A stretch of DNA of 64,000 nucleotides from Streptomyces sp. BK340 (GTDB lineage: Bacteria; Actinomycetota; Actinomycetes; Streptomycetales; Streptomycetaceae). The DNA lies in assembly GCF_007827595.1 (NCBI RefSeq), contig NZ_VISR01000020.1, forward strand, positions 62,001 through 126,000, written 5' to 3'. The notes below the pieces were generated by a model, which had not been told where the DNA came from, did not search any database, and saw only the letters and a program-made list of their open reading frames with translations. Shown one piece after another: positions 16,974 to 26,588 of the stretch (positions within the stretch are counted from its first letter, which is position 1; each line of letters opens with the position of its first letter). The translations under genes and the position numbers were made by a program.

Positions 16974-17186
16974 CGTGCGGGCCGGACTGTACCTTTCCGG
17001 CTCTTCCCACAGCCCGGCCCGGCTGTGGATTGTTGCCGATCACCCAGCCCGGCCCGCCTCCCCCTTCCGGCGATCAAGCGCACCTGAACTCACGCCTCGT
17101 CGCGCACAAGGCGACGAGAGGTTTACTGGCACCTGCCTCCTAAGCACAGGGGTGCCAGCGTGGATGCGACAGAAGTGGAGACGGCG

Positions 17187-17570
17187 ATGTCCGTGCATGA
17201 GCTCGCTTGCCATTCAGAGGCTCCCGCTGAACGCGTCGCAAGAGCCGGATGGGATGCGAGCCTGTCCACGTACTTCGCACACATATTCGACGAGGATTCC
17301 GACGGTGAGACCATCGAGGTGGTCCGGGTTGGAGCAACCCCGTATGAGGTCCTGGATCCAGACGTCGTAGTCGATGCGGTGCGGCCGTACGCTCTCATCC
17401 CCAAGGGATTTGAGGATGCCCTCGCGGCAGATTCTGTTGCAGAAGGCGAAAGCTTCATCGGACGTCCTGGCACACGCATTGTCACCGAGCTGGCCAGTCA
17501 CGCCGGTGTGATGCCGGACGGAGCGGACGCAGCCGGTGATCCCTTCATCATCGTCTACCGCCTGGCGTGA
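17187..17570 (+). CDS. Hypothetical protein
   Basis: The ATG at 17187 has a GGAG site six bases upstream; a GTG at 17160 is an alternative. The 127-residue protein is acidic (Y-F-A-H-I-F-D-E-D-S-D-G-E) and ends D-P-F-I-I-V-Y-R-L-A. It has no membrane span or known motif. It stands alone downstream of the tmRNA. Confidence 0.6.
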   Translation: MSVHELACHSEAPAERVARAGWDASLSTYFAHIFDEDSDGETIEVVRVGATPYEVLDPDVVVDAVRPYALIPKGFEDALAADSVAEGESFIGRPGTRIVTELASHAGVMPDGADAAGDPFIIVYRLA

Positions 17571-17828
17571 GCTGGGCGCGGGGACGTTCGAGGTACTCCG
17601 TGGCGGCCGAATCGTCCAACGCAAGCGCATCGTGCACGTGTGCAGGACAGCTTTGGAGGCAGAGGGGCGATCCTCACCCCGGGACGGCGTGCAGCAGGTA
17701 ATCCGTGGAGGCTGTGGAGTTGGAGTGCAGCAGCAAAGCGGCCAGAGGCGTTGTCGGTTTCGAGGGCTGCAACGTGACGGCCTCGCGGTCGCGTACGAGG
17801 CTGAGCGGCCCGAGAAGGCCGAACCCGG

Positions 17829-18869
17829 TCAATGCTCTGCCTTCGTGACGGGAATCTCTGTCAATCGTCCGTGCTGGTCTGCTTCTTGTTCTGATACGAA
17901 ATCCACGACGCCCCGGCTCCCGTCCGCCTGGTTGCCCATCCGGTCACCCGACTGACCGGCTGATGTCCCCTGCGACGTGCTGCCGGGGCGGGTGGAGGCC
18001 CGGGTCAGGGCCACCGCGGCGACGACCGTGAAGCCGCCGAGGAGGGTGTTCCAGCCGACCGGTTCGGCGAACAAGACGACACCGAGGGCGGTCGACCAGA
18101 GCGGGGTGACATAGGTGACGGCGGCGGCGACTGTGGCCCCGGCAGTGCGGACCAGGTTCAGGTTGAGGATGTAGGCGAAACCCGTGCCGACGGAGCCGAG
18201 TACCAGTAGGGCGGTGGCTGGACCGGCCCCCGGCCAGTGCGGGACGCCTGCGGCGAGCGGGGCGACCAGCGCCAATTCGGCACCGCCGCAGGTGATCTGG
18301 ACGGCGGACAGGCCGGTCGCGGAGTGTGGGCGAGCGGAGAGATGGAGGCGCAGGTAGGCGAAGCCGGCCCCGTAGCAGCAAGTCGCGGCCAGGCAGGCAA
18401 GGCCGCCCGTTGTCCCCTTGGAGCCGAAGCCGTGCCACACCCCCAGAACGGTCAGCACGCCGGCGAAGCCGAGGGCGAGCCCCACGAGGCGGCGCGGGCC
18501 GGGGTGCCGCTCCTCGGGTACGGTGGCGGCCGCGAAGACCAGGGTGAACAGCGGGGTGGTCGCGTTCATCACCCCGGCCAGAACCGAGCCGACCCGGGTC
18601 TCGCCGTACGAGAACAGAACGAACGGCACGGCGTTGAGCAGCGCTGCTGCCACCGCCGAGTGGCCCCAGGTGGCGAGGTCGCGCGGGGCTGGTTCGCGAC
18701 GCAGCACGAGGATCGCCCAGAGCGCCGTCGCCCCGAAGACACAGCGCCAGCACGCCACCCAGAGCGGCGGTACCCCCGCGTCGACCGCCACCTTGATCAG
18801 CGCGAAGCTCGCACCCCAGATCGCCGACAGAGTCATGAATCCTGGCCACCACCGCCGCACCCCGATCAC
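17829..18869 (-). CDS. EamA/DMT-family transporter
   Basis: Ten hydrophobic helices form two EamA repeats (F-M-T-L-S-A-I-W-G-A-S-F at the start; L-G-S-V-G-T-G-F-A-Y and V-T-Y-V-T-P-L-W-S near the end). It probably exports a small metabolite. The last 45 residues after A-S-T-R-P-G are polar and unlike the family, which suggests the native stop was lost and the gene reads into foreign sequence. It is divergent from the LysR gene, its likely regulator. GTG start follows GGGAGAGGGCGG. Confidence 0.8.
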   Translation of the reverse strand: MIGVRRWWPGFMTLSAIWGASFALIKVAVDAGVPPLWVACWRCVFGATALWAILVLRREPAPRDLATWGHSAVAAALLNAVPFVLFSYGETRVGSVLAGVMNATTPLFTLVFAAATVPEERHPGPRRLVGLALGFAGVLTVLGVWHGFGSKGTTGGLACLAATCCYGAGFAYLRLHLSARPHSATGLSAVQITCGGAELALVAPLAAGVPHWPGAGPATALLVLGSVGTGFAYILNLNLVRTAGATVAAAVTYVTPLWSTALGVVLFAEPVGWNTLLGGFTVVAAVALTRASTRPGSTSQGTSAGQSGDRMGNQADGSRGVVDFVSEQEADQHGRLTEIPVTKAEH

Positions 18870-19001
18870 CCGCCCTCTCCCTCGCTCGTTTCGCCGTCCA
18901 CCCCGCCACCCGGTCTTTCACCGGTCTCGCGTGACAGAGCGTGGCCCGTGGGCGGAACATGAGTCCAACAAGTGATACCGCTCTATCGATGAGGAAGTCT
19001 C

Positions 19002-19883
19002 ATGACATCGGAGGTCAACCTCGCCCAGCTCCGGGCGCTGATCGCGGTCGCCGACGCGGGCGGGTTCGGCGCGGCCGCGACCGACCTGGGAATCAGTCAG
19101 TCCGCCGTCTCGCATGCGGTCGCCGCACTGGAGCGCGCCCTCGGCGCTCCCGTCCTGCACCGCACCACTCCGGCACGGCCGACGCCGCTGGGCGAGCAGA
19201 TCCTGCCGCACGCCCGGACGGCGCTGGCCTCTGCCGCGGCCGTCTGCAGCATCGCCACCCAGCACTCGGGCGGCCTCACTGGGGCCGTCCGGCTCGCCGC
19301 GCCGACCACCGTCTGCCAGGGGCTGCTGCCCGCCCTGCTGCAGGACTGGCGGGCCGCCCACCCTCGGCTCACCGTCCGGGTATTCGAGGGTGAGGACGAC
19401 GAGCTTGCCGCCTGGCTGGAGGCGGGAACGGTGGACGCCGCCGTGCTGGTGGACGCCGACGCGGTGCCGCCGGGGGCGGTGCCGCTCGGCACGGACTCGT
19501 TGCACGCACTGCTGCGCCGAGACCACCCGCTGGCCGGGCAGGAGACGGTCGACGTGGCCGATCTGGAGGACGACGACTTCCTGCTCGCCGAGGGGGGCTG
19601 CGAGCGCAGCATCCGCGACGCCTACCGGCGGGCCGGCGTACGGTTTGCGCCCCGGCACCGGATCCGCGATCTGAACACGCTGATCAGCATGGTGCACGCG
19701 GGCGTCGGGGTCTCTGTGGTGCCCGCGCTGGCGCAGCCGATGCTTCCCGCCGACTGCGCCCTCGTACCGATCCGCCCCGCCGCCCATCGCGCACTCACCC
19801 TCACCGGACCGGCCGGCCGGCCGTGGTCTCCAGCAGTGGGCGGGCTACTGGCAGCCGTCCGCACGGCGGGCATCAGGGTCTGA
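19002..19883 (+). CDS. LysR-family transcriptional regulator
   Basis: The N-terminal winged helix reads N-L-A-Q-L-R-A-L-I-A-V-A-D-A-G and L-G-I-S-Q-S-A-V-S-H-A-V-A-A-L-E, followed by a periplasmic-binding-like effector domain to residue 293, full length for the family. It faces the EamA transporter gene across 132 bp, the usual arrangement for control of an exporter. No clear T-N11-A site was picked out. Confidence 0.85.
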   Translation: MTSEVNLAQLRALIAVADAGGFGAAATDLGISQSAVSHAVAALERALGAPVLHRTTPARPTPLGEQILPHARTALASAAAVCSIATQHSGGLTGAVRLAAPTTVCQGLLPALLQDWRAAHPRLTVRVFEGEDDELAAWLEAGTVDAAVLVDADAVPPGAVPLGTDSLHALLRRDHPLAGQETVDVADLEDDDFLLAEGGCERSIRDAYRRAGVRFAPRHRIRDLNTLISMVHAGVGVSVVPALAQPMLPADCALVPIRPAAHRALTLTGPAGRPWSPAVGGLLAAVRTAGIRV

Positions 19884-19907
19884 CACGGCAGTTGTAGTTC
19901 GGGCGGC

Positions 19908-20480
19908 TTGCCTCGACGGACGCGGGCGCATCGCCTGGCGCACCGCACCCGATCCGACGGTGTCCACCGTCGATCGCGGCGCCCGACACATCCGCAAGAA
20001 TCGCACCCGCCACCAAGACGGCTTGAAGGGACGCGTCTTCTTCGAGCCGGAGGGCGGGCTGTTCACTGTCGACGCTGTCACCGGCGGCTACGGTCCCGGC
20101 AACCACGAAGCGGCCGTTGCCCGTGATCTGCTGGACGGCAAGGCCGGCGAGTCAACTGTGCTCGGCGACTCCGCCCACGGCACCGGGGAGCTGCGCGAAC
20201 AGTTGCAGGGGCCGCGGGCCACGGCCTGGTCATCAAGCCACTGCCGTTGCGGCTGGCCGTCCCAGGTGGCTTCACCATGGACGGCTTCCGCATCGACCCA
20301 GCCGTCGGCGCCGCGGCCTGCCCGGCCGGACGTACCGCCGTCCTCGGCTGCTCCCGCGACGGGTTCAGACACGGGATCGACGCCGGCGAAGGCGGCAACA
20401 CCCGTGGCGGAGTTCTCCTCGCCCTCGCAGTCCACCCGAGTGCGGTGTGCGGGCGCCCTCCGCGCCTGAGCATCCGGTAG
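19908..20480 (+). pseudogene. IS1182-family transposase remnant
   Basis: A first frame reads R-H-I-R-K-N-R-T-R-H-Q-D-G-L-K-G, G-P-G-N-H-E-A-A-V-A and V-L-G-D-S-A-H-G-T-G-E-L-R. After a shift at about 20225 a second frame gives L-P-L-R-L-A-V-P-G-G-F-T-M-D and A-A-C-P-A-G. These are central blocks of IS1182 transposases. Both the N-terminus and the C-terminal catalytic part are missing. Confidence 0.7.
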
Positions 20481-20665
20481 CGCAGCTCTCGCGCCGTGGA
20501 TCCTGCTTCGATCGCCGTCGCATCGAACCCCGGAACGCCACTGTGTGCGCCGGTCCGTCGCCGTCAGTGTGAGGCTGTGGCAGAGGACGGCGGCGGCATC
20601 TCCTGGCGGCGCTCCGTGGCGGCGCCTGAGTGACTGCTCGGCTGCGCTGTGGTGCTGGCGGTTTC

Positions 20666-21592
20666 TCAGCCCTGCGGTGGCAAGGATGTGGCGTCGTCGG
20701 AACCGGGGTGGGCCAGGGCGTCAAACGCCCGCCGTAGCCCTCGGATCTGGTCCTCGAGGCGGTCTACCGAAACCCTGTTTGTGGTGTCCGTCGGCGTCTC
20801 TCCGAGGCCTTGGGTGATCGCCGCTACCCCTTCCTCTACTGCCGCAAGCCGGGCGCGGAGCTCGGCCAGAACCTCGGTCGGGTCCGCACCGGGGCTGTCC
20901 TGAAGCTTAAGGCGCAGTTGGGCTGCCTGGTCCTGGAGCTGGATGTTCTTCAGGTGGAGCTCGACGTAGACGGAGACTTTCGCCCGCAGCACCCATGGGT
21001 CGAACGGCTTGGAGGCGTATTCGACTGCGCCCGCTGCATAGCCGCGGTAGGCGTGGTGCGGACCGTGGTGGATCGCGGTGAGGAAGATGATCGGGATGTC
21101 TCGGGACCGTTCACGCCGCTTGATGTGCGCGGCGGTCGCGAAGCCGTCCATGCCCGGCATCTGGACGTCCAGCAGAATGACCGCAAAGTCGTCCGTGAGT
21201 AGTGCTTTGAGGGCTTCTTCCCCCGAAGTTGCCGTCACCAGGGTCTGGTCGAGCGCGGGCAGGACTGCCTGCAGCGCGAGGAGATTCTCCGGCCGGTCAT
21301 CGACGATGAGGATCTTGGCTTTGCTCTGGGGGGCACGCAGTTGAGGTAGGGGGCGACGTTGCTCGCTCGTCCGACTCGGCGCGGGTGTCTGTACGGGCCG
21401 CTCTGGCAGGGGCGGGGCGGCGGAACCCAGGTCGGTGCCGGGGTGGGGCGTAGCGCGCCGGATGTGCTGTTTGATCAGCTCAAGTCCGGCGTGCGAGTCG
21501 AAGACGGCTTCGAGGGGGTGTCCGAGGGCGGCTTCAGTATCGTGCAGGGCCTCATCGAGTGCGTCGTGCGGCGTGGTGGCGTCGTCAGTCAT
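20666..21592 (-). CDS. Response regulator with central receiver domain
   Basis: The receiver domain (about residues 90-205) has all phosphorylation residues: I-L-I-V-D-D, I-L-L-D-V-Q-M-P-G-M-D-G, F-L-T-A and S-K-P-F-D-P. It is preceded by a 90-residue Pro-rich extension with a helical start and followed by a coiled coil (L-R-L-K-L-Q-D, L-A-E-L-R-A-R-L-A-A-V-E-E) instead of a DNA-binding domain. It should act by protein contact, possibly on a sigma/anti-sigma partner. The ATG overlaps the end of the sigma factor gene by eight bases and has a GGAGG site. Confidence 0.8.
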   Translation of the reverse strand: MTDDATTPHDALDEALHDTEAALGHPLEAVFDSHAGLELIKQHIRRATPHPGTDLGSAAPPLPERPVQTPAPSRTSEQRRPLPQLRAPQSKAKILIVDDRPENLLALQAVLPALDQTLVTATSGEEALKALLTDDFAVILLDVQMPGMDGFATAAHIKRRERSRDIPIIFLTAIHHGPHHAYRGYAAGAVEYASKPFDPWVLRAKVSVYVELHLKNIQLQDQAAQLRLKLQDSPGADPTEVLAELRARLAAVEEGVAAITQGLGETPTDTTNRVSVDRLEDQIRGLRRAFDALAHPGSDDATSLPPQG

Positions 21593-22142
21593 CGCTCGCC
21601 TCCCCGGTCGCGGCGAGAAGTCGGGCCCGGGCCTGGTGGATGAGATTGCGTACGGTGCTCGCGGAGACTCCCATGTCGGCGGCGGCCTCGGCGGTGGAAC
21701 AGCCTGCCAAGTGAACGAGGACAAGAGCCTGTCGCTGTCGCTCGCTCAGTTATCCAACCGCCTCCATCATGCCCTGGTAGGTCTCTTTGAGCACCACATG
21801 GTCTTCGAGGAGAATACGATCGTCCGTGGGCTCGCTGTCTTCCAGCACGACGTGGCGGGAGTGGCGGCGGCGGGCGAACAACACGTGGCGGACCGCCGTT
21901 TTGATCAGCCATCCCTTCCAGTTGACGATCTCGTTGAGGTGCAGTTTCTGCATGTGCTCCCAGGCCTTGATGAAGGCGTGCTGAGTGGCATCCCAGCCAT
22001 CCGCGGTGCACCCGGCCGCGGCCAGAGTGGCCTTGCGCAGCACGACGCGGTGATAGGCCGCGTAGAGGTCTTCGATCTGTTTCTCCCAGACGGCCTCGCG
22101 CTGTGGCGGGTCGGGCGGGGGTTCGTCAGCTGTCGCGCTCAT
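21585..22142 (-). pseudogene. Sigma-70 (ECF-like) factor interrupted by in-frame TAA
   Basis: Residues 1-130 hold region 2 (L-Y-A-A-Y-H-R, D-A-T-Q-H-A-F-I-K-A-W, W-K-G-W-L-I-K-T-A). A TAA at 21750-21752 ends the frame. The same frame then continues with region 4: L-S-E-R-Q-R-Q-A-L-V-L-V-H-L-A-G, S-T-A-E-A-A-A-D-M-G-V-S-A-S-T-V-R-N. Only the single stop separates the two, so a nonsense change is the simplest explanation. Without it the product would be about 185 residues. It overlaps the membrane protein gene upstream and the response regulator gene downstream. Confidence 0.75.
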
Positions 22143-22368
22143 CGATGCTCCCGGCTGCCGGGGGAAGGGTGATCTCCCATTCCGCGGTTGCCCTCCCCTG
22201 GCTGTCCACCGACTTGAAGCGCACTTGTGTGCCGTCACGCCCCTGCTTCAGGACGGCCGTCACCGCAGTCCAGCGGGCACGTTCCCGCAGCCGGTATGCG
22301 ACCGCAGCCCCTATCGTGCCGAGCACAGGCAGCAGTGTGAAGACCGCCAGCCCCGTCTGCTCACCCAT
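22126..22368 (-). CDS. Small membrane protein ahead of sigma factor
   Basis: The 80-residue protein has one hydrophobic helix (V-F-T-L-L-P-V-L-G-T-I-G-A-A-V-A) and a soluble beta-rich tail (R-W-T-A-V-T-A-V, V-R-F-K-S-V-D, A-E-W-E-I-T-L). It overlaps the sigma factor start by 17 bases. Its place suggests an anti-sigma-like or sensor role, but the sequence does not show it. An upstream GTG at 22377 is possible. Confidence 0.5.
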   Translation of the reverse strand: MGEQTGLAVFTLLPVLGTIGAAVAYRLRERARWTAVTAVLKQGRDGTQVRFKSVDSQGRATAEWEITLPPAAGSIDERDS

Positions 22369-22482
22369 CCCGATCACCGCTCTGTTGACGACAACTACGC
22401 ACACCTCATGGAGCGTTGGGAGCACGAAACCGTCTAGGCCGCGGCAGGTTCTACAGATCACGACGTCCGCCTCGCTCATCTG

Positions 22483-22900
22483 GTGACCGCGGTGATCCGC
22501 GGGAGCGCGCGGCTCCCAGGCAAGGCCGGTGGCCGGCCTGCGCTCTTCTCCCAGCCCGTGACCCACCGGGGTCGGCTCGACCCCCGCACCATCCCCGCTG
22601 TCCTGCCCGAGCACTGGGCGGCTTTGCTGGACGATCTCGACGCGCCGAGACGGCAGCTACGACGGGACGCAGCGTCCGCCTCGTCCAGATGGCCACCGGC
22701 CGCTCCCGCCGCTCTGCCGCCCTCTGCCTCGAAATCTCCTGGGCTCGCTGCAGTCCACCGCCGTCACCGTCCGCGCCTGGCAGAAAGAACCAGGCAACGC
22801 CGGGGCGTGTCGGAAGGCCCTGCACTGGGTCGCCGGAATCGCTGTCACCGAAGGCCACGGCTGGGAGGGGACGCCCCGGGCCGGCCAGGTGGTGTGTGGA
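22483..22900 (+). pseudogene. Possible TniQ-like C-terminal remnant
   Basis: Read over two frames the stretch gives D-P-R-T-I-P-A-V-L-P-E-H-W, L-R-R-D-A-A, R-L-V-Q-M-A-T-G-R-S and A-A-L-C-L-E-I. This resembles the C-terminal region of TniQ-type or related DNA-binding proteins in Streptomyces. It is broken by frameshifts. The call is weak. Confidence 0.3.
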
Positions 22901-22967
22901 AAGTGCTGGTTGTGTCATGGCAGGCGATCACGGCGGGTGCATGACGGGGCTGTGCTGCAATGGGTGA

Positions 22968-23491
22968 GTGAAGTTTGAGCATGACAACATGGTCGGTGTC
23001 CGTCTGGCTGTGTCGCTGGTGAATCTTGAGGCGGGTGGTTCGTGGCGGGCCGAGGCGTTGGAGCAGGTGCTTGAGCGTCATGCGATTCGGCGTGCGCGCG
23101 TCACCGGTTCGGCCGGCGAGGAGATCAGGGCGTGGTCGCGGCGGCTGCGATGTGTTTTCGAGGCTGCCTCGCAGGACGAACGGTGCGAGACGATCAATGC
23201 CCTGCTCGCCGACGGTACCGGAAAGGTCTATCTGACCACGCACGACGGGTTGCGGCCGCATCTGCACTTCACGCCGGACGGCCAGGACGTGCAGAGCCGT
23301 CTGCGGGCCGTGACCGCGGGAGGGCTGGCCATCTTCGCCTGGAGGCCGAGGGCCGGCGCCTGGGGGTGTGCGCGTTGGATTCGTGCCGGACGGCCTTCGC
23401 CGACACCAGCCGTAATGGTCGCCGCGCCTATTGCAGTGCTCGCTGCGCCAACACGGATGCGGTCCGCCGCCACCGTACGCAGCAGGGCTGA
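22968..23491 (+). pseudogene. CGNR zinc-finger regulator, frameshifted
   Basis: The N-terminal frame has an ABATE-like helical domain (M-V-G-V-R-L-A-V-S-L-V-N, then L-H-F-T-P-D-G). At about 23337 the frame must change to read G-R-R-L-G-V-C-A-L-D-S-C-R-T-A-F-A-D and R-R-A-Y-C-S-A-R-C-A-N-T-D-A-V-R-R-H-R, the CGNR zinc finger. One base was gained or lost; the product as it stands lacks the DNA-binding finger. Confidence 0.75.
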
Positions 23492-24024
23492 CAGCGGCTG
23501 GCAGCGGGCCGAGGGCCCGCAGCCGTCAGACGGGGAGCAGGCACATGACCAGCGGGACGGTCGCGATGCCCAGGAGGGTCTGTGTCGCGGTGATGCCCGC
23601 CATCATCGGTGCGTCCCCGCCCAGTTGTCGGGCCATGATGTACGACGACGATGCCGTGGGCAGGGCCTGAAAGAGCACGGCGACGAGCAGTGCCGACGAC
23701 CCGAGGCCGAGCGGCTGGGCCAGCAGGAAGGTCACGGCCGGCATGAGAACGAACTTCATGGCCGAGGACGTGAGAATCGAGCCCGTCCACGCGCGCGCCT
23801 GGCCGAAGCGCAGCGCGGCGCCGATGCACAGCAGTCCCAGCGGCATCGAAGCGGCTCCCAGCGCCCGGAGTGCCGGCTCGATGCCCGGTGACAGACGCAG
23901 GTGAAGAGCCTGGAGGAGGCCGCCTGCCACGCACGCGAGGATGAGCGGGTTGGTCAACAGCTGCCGGATGATGCCCGTCAGACTTAGAGCGTGTCTCTTT
24001 GGTGAGCTGGTCAGTTGATCGGAC

Positions 24025-24890
24025 GTGCCCATCCGGTTAGTGATCACTGATGCGATGTGGGTCCGGATCAAGCCGCTGATGCCGGCCGACCCGGTCCGCG
24101 GTCGGCGATGGGCCGACCACCGCCGCACCCTTGAGGCCATTGCGTGGAAGTACCGCACCTGTTCGCCCTGGCGGGACCTGCCAGAGGAGCTTGGCTCCTT
24201 CCAGACAGCGCACAAGCGTCTCATCAGGTGGGCCGTCGACGGCACCTGGGCACGGATCCTTGCCGCTGTCCTCGCCAGCGCCGACGCTGATGACGACGTG
24301 GAGTGGACGGTCTCGGTGGACTCCACCATCTGTCGGGCCCATCAGCACGCGGCTGGCGCTGTGAAAAGGGGGCTGATCAACGGTCCGAACCCGACGATCA
24401 CGCACTCGGCCGTTCTCGTGGCGGCCTGACTACGAAAGTACATCTGGCCAGTGATAACCGGGCACGGCCGTTGGCCTTCTACGTCACAGCTGGTCAGGCG
24501 GGTGATGCTCCGGCATTCGAGGCCGTCATGGCCAGAATCCGCGTCCCGCGACGCGGCCTCGGCAGGCCCAGGACTCGACCGGAGACCGTCCTCGCGGACC
24601 GTGCCTATTCTTCGCGCGCGATCCGCAGCCATCTCCGGCGGCGAGGCATCCGCGCCGTCATCCCGCAGCCTGCCGACCAGGTCGGACACCGTCTGCGGAG
24701 AGGGCGAGCCGGAGGCCGGCCACCAGGTTTCGACGCGGAGGCATACAAGCAGCGCAACGCCGTCGAACGGTGCATCAGCCGCTTGAAGCAGTGGCGTGGT
24801 CTGGCCATGCGCACGGACAAACTTGCCTTGGCCTACGAGGCTGCTCTGCACCTGGCGGCCATCCTGATCTGGTCCCGCTCGACGCAGTGA
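24025..24890 (+). CDS. IS5-family transposase, two overlapping frames
   Basis: The first frame (24025-24429) holds the N-terminal domain (D-A-M-W-V-R-I-K-P-L, E-A-I-A-W-K-Y-R-T, W-R-D-L-P) and the first catalytic Asp in S-V-D-S-T-I-C-R-A-H-Q-H. The second frame carries G-G-L-T-T-K-V-H-L-A, V-L-A-D-R-A-Y-S-S, and the last part with N-A-V-E-R-C-I-S-R-L-K-Q-W-R. This split is normal in the IS427 group, where a ribosomal frameshift near 24400 makes the full protein. The element therefore may be active. Confidence 0.85.
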
Positions 24891-25190
24891 TCAGAGCAGC
24901 TCGTGCACGACCAGTCGCGACTGCTTCCCCGAAAAGGCTCTTCGTAGGGCTCGAGCCTCACGATTCCGGGCAGCGAAGACTCCTTGCTTGTCCACGTGCA
25001 CGACCAGGACGTCGTAGCTGTCGATGACCTCGGAGACGCCCCGTGTCTGGATGGTGTCCCGCCAGGCTTCCGTGTTCCGGCCGAACCACTCCGGCAGTCC
25101 GCAAGGCTCACCCACGGCGTTCCAGAAGTCATCAAGCGTCTCGATCGGCCTACCTCGCAGGTCAACCACCAGTTCCGACTCCTTGGCCAT
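24891..25190 (-). CDS. Barstar-family ribonuclease inhibitor
   Basis: The 99-residue protein follows the barstar pattern: V-V-D-L-R-G-R-P-I-E-T-L-D-D-F-W, L-P-E-W-F-G-R-N-T-E-A-W-R-D, then a strand Y-D-V-L-V-V-H-V and a C-terminal V-V-H-E-L-L. It would bind and block a barnase-type RNase in the cytoplasm. It lies inside the IS ends, convergent with the transposase, whose stop adjoins its own. No barnase gene is in the window, so it may be an orphan immunity gene carried by the IS. Confidence 0.85.
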   Translation of the reverse strand: MAKESELVVDLRGRPIETLDDFWNAVGEPCGLPEWFGRNTEAWRDTIQTRGVSEVIDSYDVLVVHVDKQGVFAARNREARALRRAFSGKQSRLVVHELL

Positions 25191-25704
25191 AACGACAGAG
25201 TAATCGGCCCTGTTCCAAGGCGTCAGGGCTCCAAAGAGACAGGGCCTAGGCGGGCGTCGCCGAACCGGGCGAAGACCAGCACGCACAGCACGTTGACCGT
25301 GGGCACGATCGCCGCGTTGCAGACCGCGGCCATGGCCACGCCCTGCGTGCCGTACAGGCCGGAGGCGATGGCCACGCCGATGTAGTTGTTGAATCGGATG
25401 CTGCCCTGGAAGACCGAGGTGAAGCCGCCTGCGGGCAGCCGCATCAGGGGCCTCAGTGCGATGACCAGCGCGGCAATCCCCACGGTGGAAGCGACCAGGA
25501 CCGCTGTCAGGGTTCTCACCGGAAGGCCGTGGGGGGGGGCGGCCGTCGCCAGGCCGTGCAGGAACAGGGCCGGCAACAGCACCCGGTAGCCGAGGCTCTC
25601 GGCCCCGGACCAGAAGCTCTCGCCCTGGATCATCCACCGCTTGACGACGAAGCCGAGCCCGATCAGCAGGACGACCGGTATCAGTGCCTTGAGTGTCAGT
25701 GCGA

Positions 25705-26121
25705 TCACGAGGCGACTGCGTCCAGGACGTCGACGACGGTGGGGCAGCCCTCTTCCAGCGTGATGATGCCGGTGGCGAAGGAGAGTCGCAGATGGTCCGG
25801 CGCTCCGAAGGCGCTGCCCGGCACCGTTGCGCATCCCGCGCACCCCACCGCTACCTGGGCGTCCGTGCATTCCAGTGCGCGATCCCGCTCCACCGCGTGC
25901 CGCACGGCCCGGCGCAGTTCGGGCAGCCCGTTGGCGGGGCTGTATCCCAGCACGCGGCTGGCCGCCTCCTGGGCTGCGGCAATGACATGAGCGGGCGGGG
26001 CGAAGTCGGGCTCACCGAGCGTGAGATCGACGAGGTTGCGGCCCTTGGCGCGCCGCTCGGCCGCACGGCGGGCCATCTCCAGGACGGGTGATCCGGCAGG
26101 CGCCGCCAGGCGACCGGTCAC
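25705..26121 (-). pseudogene. Class I aminotransferase with large internal deletion
   Basis: The first 90 residues match a fold-type I aminotransferase (N-L-V-D-L-T-L-G-E-P-D-F, V-L-G-Y-S-P-A-N-G-L-P-E-L-R-R-A-V). After Q-V-A-V-G-C-A-G-C the sequence jumps to the C-terminal end (V-P-G-S-A-F-G-A-P-D-H-L-R-L-S-F-A-T). About 200 residues, including the PLP lysine, are missing without loss of frame. GTG start follows GGGGGAGG. Catalysis is not possible. Confidence 0.75.
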
Positions 26122-26588
26122 CGCGCATTCCTCCCCCAGGGGATCGGCAGCCGCGCACGGTGGAAGGTCACCTTGTGCCGCCGGCGCGGATGTCCAGGGG
26201 CACCGAGTATCGGGGAAGGCATGCGGACAGACTGATGTAACTGTGCGGGGCACTACAACCATTACATGGCAGGCTCAGGAGTCGTACGAAAGGGCCGGTC
26301 ACAGTCGCCCCTCGAGCGCCATCCCGGCACCCCGGCGACCGGCCCCTACCTGAGAGCCGCACGCCGCCGGCGCGTCGCTGAGCATCGACACTGTCTGCCC
26401 AGACCGACCATCTCGCTCAGTCGCAGTTGCCAAGGACTGTCTGTTCTTCGTGACGGCAGGCTCCGGGCGGGTTTCGGTGGTGCGACTTTCCACCCGGGCG
26501 AGTGAGCGGAAAGTGGTGTCGTGCATGGGCCGTCCCGGCAGCCGGTACGAGATCACGAACCTGTCCATGATCTTCGAAGGGAAGGCCC
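26122..26588. other. Gap upstream of a secreted nuclease gene
   Basis: No gene recognised. Two 9-bp arms, GGGCCGGTC near 26293 and GACCGGCCC near 26338, could form a hairpin. The end of the gap presumably carries the promoter of the DUF1524 gene. Confidence 0.4.

Larger units (their letters stand above)
23987..25246. mobile_element. IS5-family (IS427-like) element with barstar passenger
   Basis: Imperfect 16-bp ends (left GAGCGTGTCTCTTTGG at 23987; right 25231-25246, 13 of 16 matching) enclose a two-frame transposase and a barstar gene. TA stands directly outside each end (23985-23986 and 25247-25248). Removing the element with one TA restores the AEC gene frame, which fixes the boundaries. 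Confidence 0.9.
23526..25708 (-). pseudogene. AEC-family transporter interrupted by an IS
   Basis: The N-terminal half (25223-25708, GTG start overlapping the upstream stop as GTGA) and the C-terminal half (23526-23986) are separated by the 1.26-kb element at 23987-25246. Deleting the element plus one TA copy joins F-G-D-A-R to L-S-L-T-G-I-I-R in frame and restores a roughly 310-residue auxin-efflux-carrier permease with R-F-N-N-Y-I-G and Y-I-M-A-R-Q segments. It was probably an exporter of an organic acid. It forms an operon with the aminotransferase remnant upstream. Confidence 0.9.

Noticed and set aside
16966..17186. Island attachment site at the tmRNA 3' end
   Set aside because: No integrase gene is in the window, and no second copy of the tmRNA 3' end was found in the window.
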